From Leguminivora glycinivorella (taxonomy: Eukaryota > Arthropoda > Insecta > Lepidoptera > Tortricidae): 64,000 nt of DNA. The stretch covers positions 17,433,456 through 17,497,455 of the forward strand of contig NC_062973.1 of the NCBI RefSeq assembly GCF_023078275.1, given 5' to 3'. Positions within the stretch are counted from its first letter, which is position 1. The number at the start of each line of letters is the position of its first letter. Under the pieces are notes generated by a model. It saw only the letters and a list, made by a program, of their open reading frames with translations, was not told the origin of the DNA and made no database searches. The position numbers and the translations under genes were made by a program. Below, piece by piece: positions 63,874 through 64,000 of this stretch.

Positions 63874-64000
63874 GATTGAGATTGTAATAGACGGTTTTCG
63901 GGCACTAACATTATAAATAAGTTTAGGTTTAGACCGCTTGCTCACAAACAGATACGTTCATTTCTGATGCTTGTATGCCTATTACACAAATCGTTGAAAA

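Larger units (their letters stand above)
58824..63907. mobile_element. Foldback-like element with tandem-repeat TIRs, interrupted by a LINE
   Basis: The left end TAGTGCCTGAAAACC and right end GGTTTTCGGGCACTA are inverted, as are GGATCCGGTCAC (58855) and GTGACCGGATCC (63859). Both ends are then filled by variants of GGCCACTTCC(C/T)(C/T)N, in opposite orientations on the two sides. The left zone continues at 62745-62850 after the LINE. The centre, 62870-63430, is unique. About 1.4 kb without the LINE. The architecture is that of Drosophila Foldback elements; homology is not claimed. Confidence 0.7.

Noticed and set aside
63488..63911. Overlapping frames of 83-129 codons on both strands
   Set aside because: They come from the 150-bp tandem units of the foldback arm, whose length is divisible by three, so frames stay open without coding meaning.

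Overview
The window looks like an intron-rich stretch of an insect chromosome, most likely a lepidopteran. The reasons are the AT-rich background, a tRNA-derived SINE family present in many copies, R1-type LINE tails, Helitron-like ends finishing in CTAG next to a GC-rich subterminal block, and very many small TA-, TWA- or 8-bp-TSD inverted-repeat elements. The species assignment is an inference from repeat style, not proof.

The only host gene I can support is one G-protein-coupled receptor of the tachykinin/neurokinin-like family (tachykinin-related peptide or natalisin receptor type), on the + strand and spread over about 44 kb. Four internal exons are visible: 14242-14437 (N-terminus and TM1), 24865-24976 (ICL1 and TM2), 50568-50669 (ECL1 and TM3) and 58288-58422 (ICL2 and TM4). 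Their splice phases fit end to end. The junctions create Ala, Ser and Arg codons, the last completing the D-R-Y motif. The introns are about 10.4, 25.6 and 7.6 kb. The exons before TM1 and after TM4 are not recognised here, so the gene probably runs off the right edge and perhaps the left.

Everything else is intronic or flanking repeat. 1-2690 is a nest of palindromes. 3.1-9.8 kb holds LINE tails, a SINE, an R1 LINE insertion with a 15-bp TSD and several MITEs. 12.8-14.1 kb holds a LINE end, a MITE and a SINE just before the first exon. 15.3-24.8 kb (intron 1) contains a 2.5-kb long-TIR Tc1/mariner-like element with a reverse-transcriptase relic. Intron 2 (25-50.6 kb) holds a 157-bp triplicate satellite, two further TSD-flanked LINE ends, a 2.8-kb element with a peculiar TATAG-rich interior, SINE/hAT/hAT nesting with readable TSDs, and three copies of an element carrying an expanding (CCGT)n tract. 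Intron 3 (50.7-58.3 kb) holds a pair of PIF/Harbinger-like MITEs, a mariner relic and a short palindromic element bearing a hammerhead-ribozyme-like core. After the last visible exon lies a foldback-type element (about 58.8-63.9 kb) interrupted by a 3.7-kb LINE with an intact 900-residue endonuclease/reverse-transcriptase frame.

The most interesting items for follow-up are the hammerhead-like core at 55285-55335, the MITE ending 12 nt before a receptor exon, the foldback element, the 33.7-36.5 kb element, and the nested insertions whose order can be read from their target duplications.
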